Assembly: GCA_024644185.1 (NCBI GenBank)
Contig: JAHELM010000006.1
Coordinates: 1 to 16,561, forward strand
DNA length: 16,561 nucleotides
Reading direction: 5' to 3'
Source of the DNA: Rhodospirillales bacterium
GTDB lineage: Bacteria > Pseudomonadota > Alphaproteobacteria > UBA8366 > JADFVY01
Shown here: piece after piece, positions 16,096-16,561 of the stretch
How positions within the stretch are numbered: position 1 is the stretch's first letter
How the letters are laid out: every line of letters begins with the position of its first letter
The notes under the pieces: model-generated
What the model saw: only the letters and a program-made list of their open reading frames with translations
What the model was told of the DNA's origin: nothing
The model's database searches: none
Program-made: the position numbers and the translations under genes

Positions 16096-16126
16096 TTGAC
16101 GGCGGCCGCGATCGGGGCTGTATAGG
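16096..16126 (+). promoter_or_regulatory. Candidate promoter of ubiD
   Basis: TTGACG (16096-16101, five of six matches) is followed after 17 nt by TGTATA (16119-16124), or after 19 nt by TATAGG (16121-16126). The predicted leader to the ubiD ATG at 16158 is about 25-30 nt. The -35 is strong; the -10 is ambiguous. Confidence 0.45.
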
Positions 16127-16157
16127 AACCGGATCGCACCGCCACGGAATCCCCGCC

Positions 16158-16561
16158 ATGCCTTATGCCTCGCTTCGCGATTTCATTGCCCGGCTGGAAA
16201 GCGCCGGCCGCCTGGTGCGCGTGTCCGCGCCGGTCTCGCCGGTACTGGAGATGACCGAGATTCAAACGCGCCTGCTGGCCGAGGGCGGCCCGGCGGTGCT
16301 GTTCGAGAACGTCGTCGGCGTCGACGGCCTGAAATACGACATGCCGGTTCTGGTCAATCTGTTCGGCACGGTGGAGCGCGTGGCCTGGGGCATGGACCGC
16401 GAACCGCGCGAGCTGCGCGCGGTCGGCGAGACCCTGGCCTTCCTGCGCCAGCCGGAGCCGCCCGGCGGCTGGCGCGAGGCGATGGACATGCTGCCCATGG
16501 TCAAGACCGTCATGGCGATGAAGCCGAAAACCACCGGCGGCCGCGCGCCCTGCCAGGAGGT
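16158..16561 (+). CDS. ubiD: UbiD family decarboxylase, N-terminal part
   Basis: The frame is open from the ATG at 16158 to the window end and gives the first 134 residues. They match the N-terminus of UbiD-type 3-polyprenyl-4-hydroxybenzoate decarboxylases: YASLRDFIARLESAGRLVRV, then EIQTRLLAEGGPAVLFENVVG, MPVLVNLFGTVERVAWGM and ELRAVGETLAFL. In ubiquinone synthesis this enzyme removes the carboxyl group from the UbiA product using prenylated flavin made by UbiX. The prenyl-FMN and metal-binding residues lie beyond the window, so the call rests on the N-terminal domain only. Some UbiD relatives act on other aromatic acids; the nearby ubiA favours the ubiquinone role. It is divergent from the DUF4170 gene. 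Confidence 0.93.
   Translation, partial: MPYASLRDFIARLESAGRLVRVSAPVSPVLEMTEIQTRLLAEGGPAVLFENVVGVDGLKYDMPVLVNLFGTVERVAWGMDREPRELRAVGETLAFLRQPEPPGGWREAMDMLPMVKTVMAMKPKTTGGRAPCQE

Overview
The window comes from a GC-rich alphaproteobacterium. The gene content and order (a ctaC-ctaD-ctaB-coxF-ctaG-ctaE-DUF983-SURF1 cluster, DUF3422, a plant-type glutamate-cysteine ligase beside rsmE and ubiA, DUF2914, DUF4170) point to the Rhodospirillales or a nearby lineage; the genus cannot be named from the sequence alone. Almost every base is coding, and no insertion sequence, phage gene, CRISPR array, tRNA or rRNA was seen. I count 20 protein genes, two of them cut by the window edges.

Region 1 (1-6993, minus strand) is one long operon for an aa3-type cytochrome c oxidase and its assembly factors. 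In transcription order it holds subunit II (ctaC), subunit I (ctaD), heme O synthase (ctaB), a 48-residue CoxF-like membrane protein, the CuB chaperone ctaG, subunit III (ctaE), a DUF983 zinc-ribbon membrane protein, SURF1, and an M32 carboxypeptidase that overlaps SURF1 and leaves the window. A candidate sigma-70 promoter (7090-7117) and a GCGAC/GTCGC palindrome resembling RegA/RegR-family boxes (7215-7229) lie upstream of ctaC. Three genes of the operon appear to start at GTG or TTG.

Region 2 (7258-11365) has a DUF3422 membrane protein (minus) divergent from tldD (plus). These are followed by a small exported protein and a membrane-anchored retropepsin-like protease, probably a two-gene unit with its own promoter.

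Region 3 (11375-14936) has gshA and rsmE (minus, probably co-transcribed) divergent from ubiA (plus). ubiA converges on a DUF302 gene, and the two stop codons share one CTAG.

Region 4 (14937-16561) has an exported DUF2914 protein with a CtrA-like TTAA-N7-TTAA site upstream, and a protein made of two tandem DUF4170 domains (minus). Divergent from the latter is the start of ubiD (plus), with a 16-bp perfect palindrome between them. ubiA and ubiD both serve ubiquinone synthesis, which feeds the respiratory chain that ends at the oxidase of region 1.

No clearly new multi-gene system is visible. The most unusual items are the duplicated DUF4170 protein, the same-frame ctaE/DUF983 junction split by a single TGA, the peptidase coupled to the cox operon, and the candidate RegA-like and CtrA-like sites.
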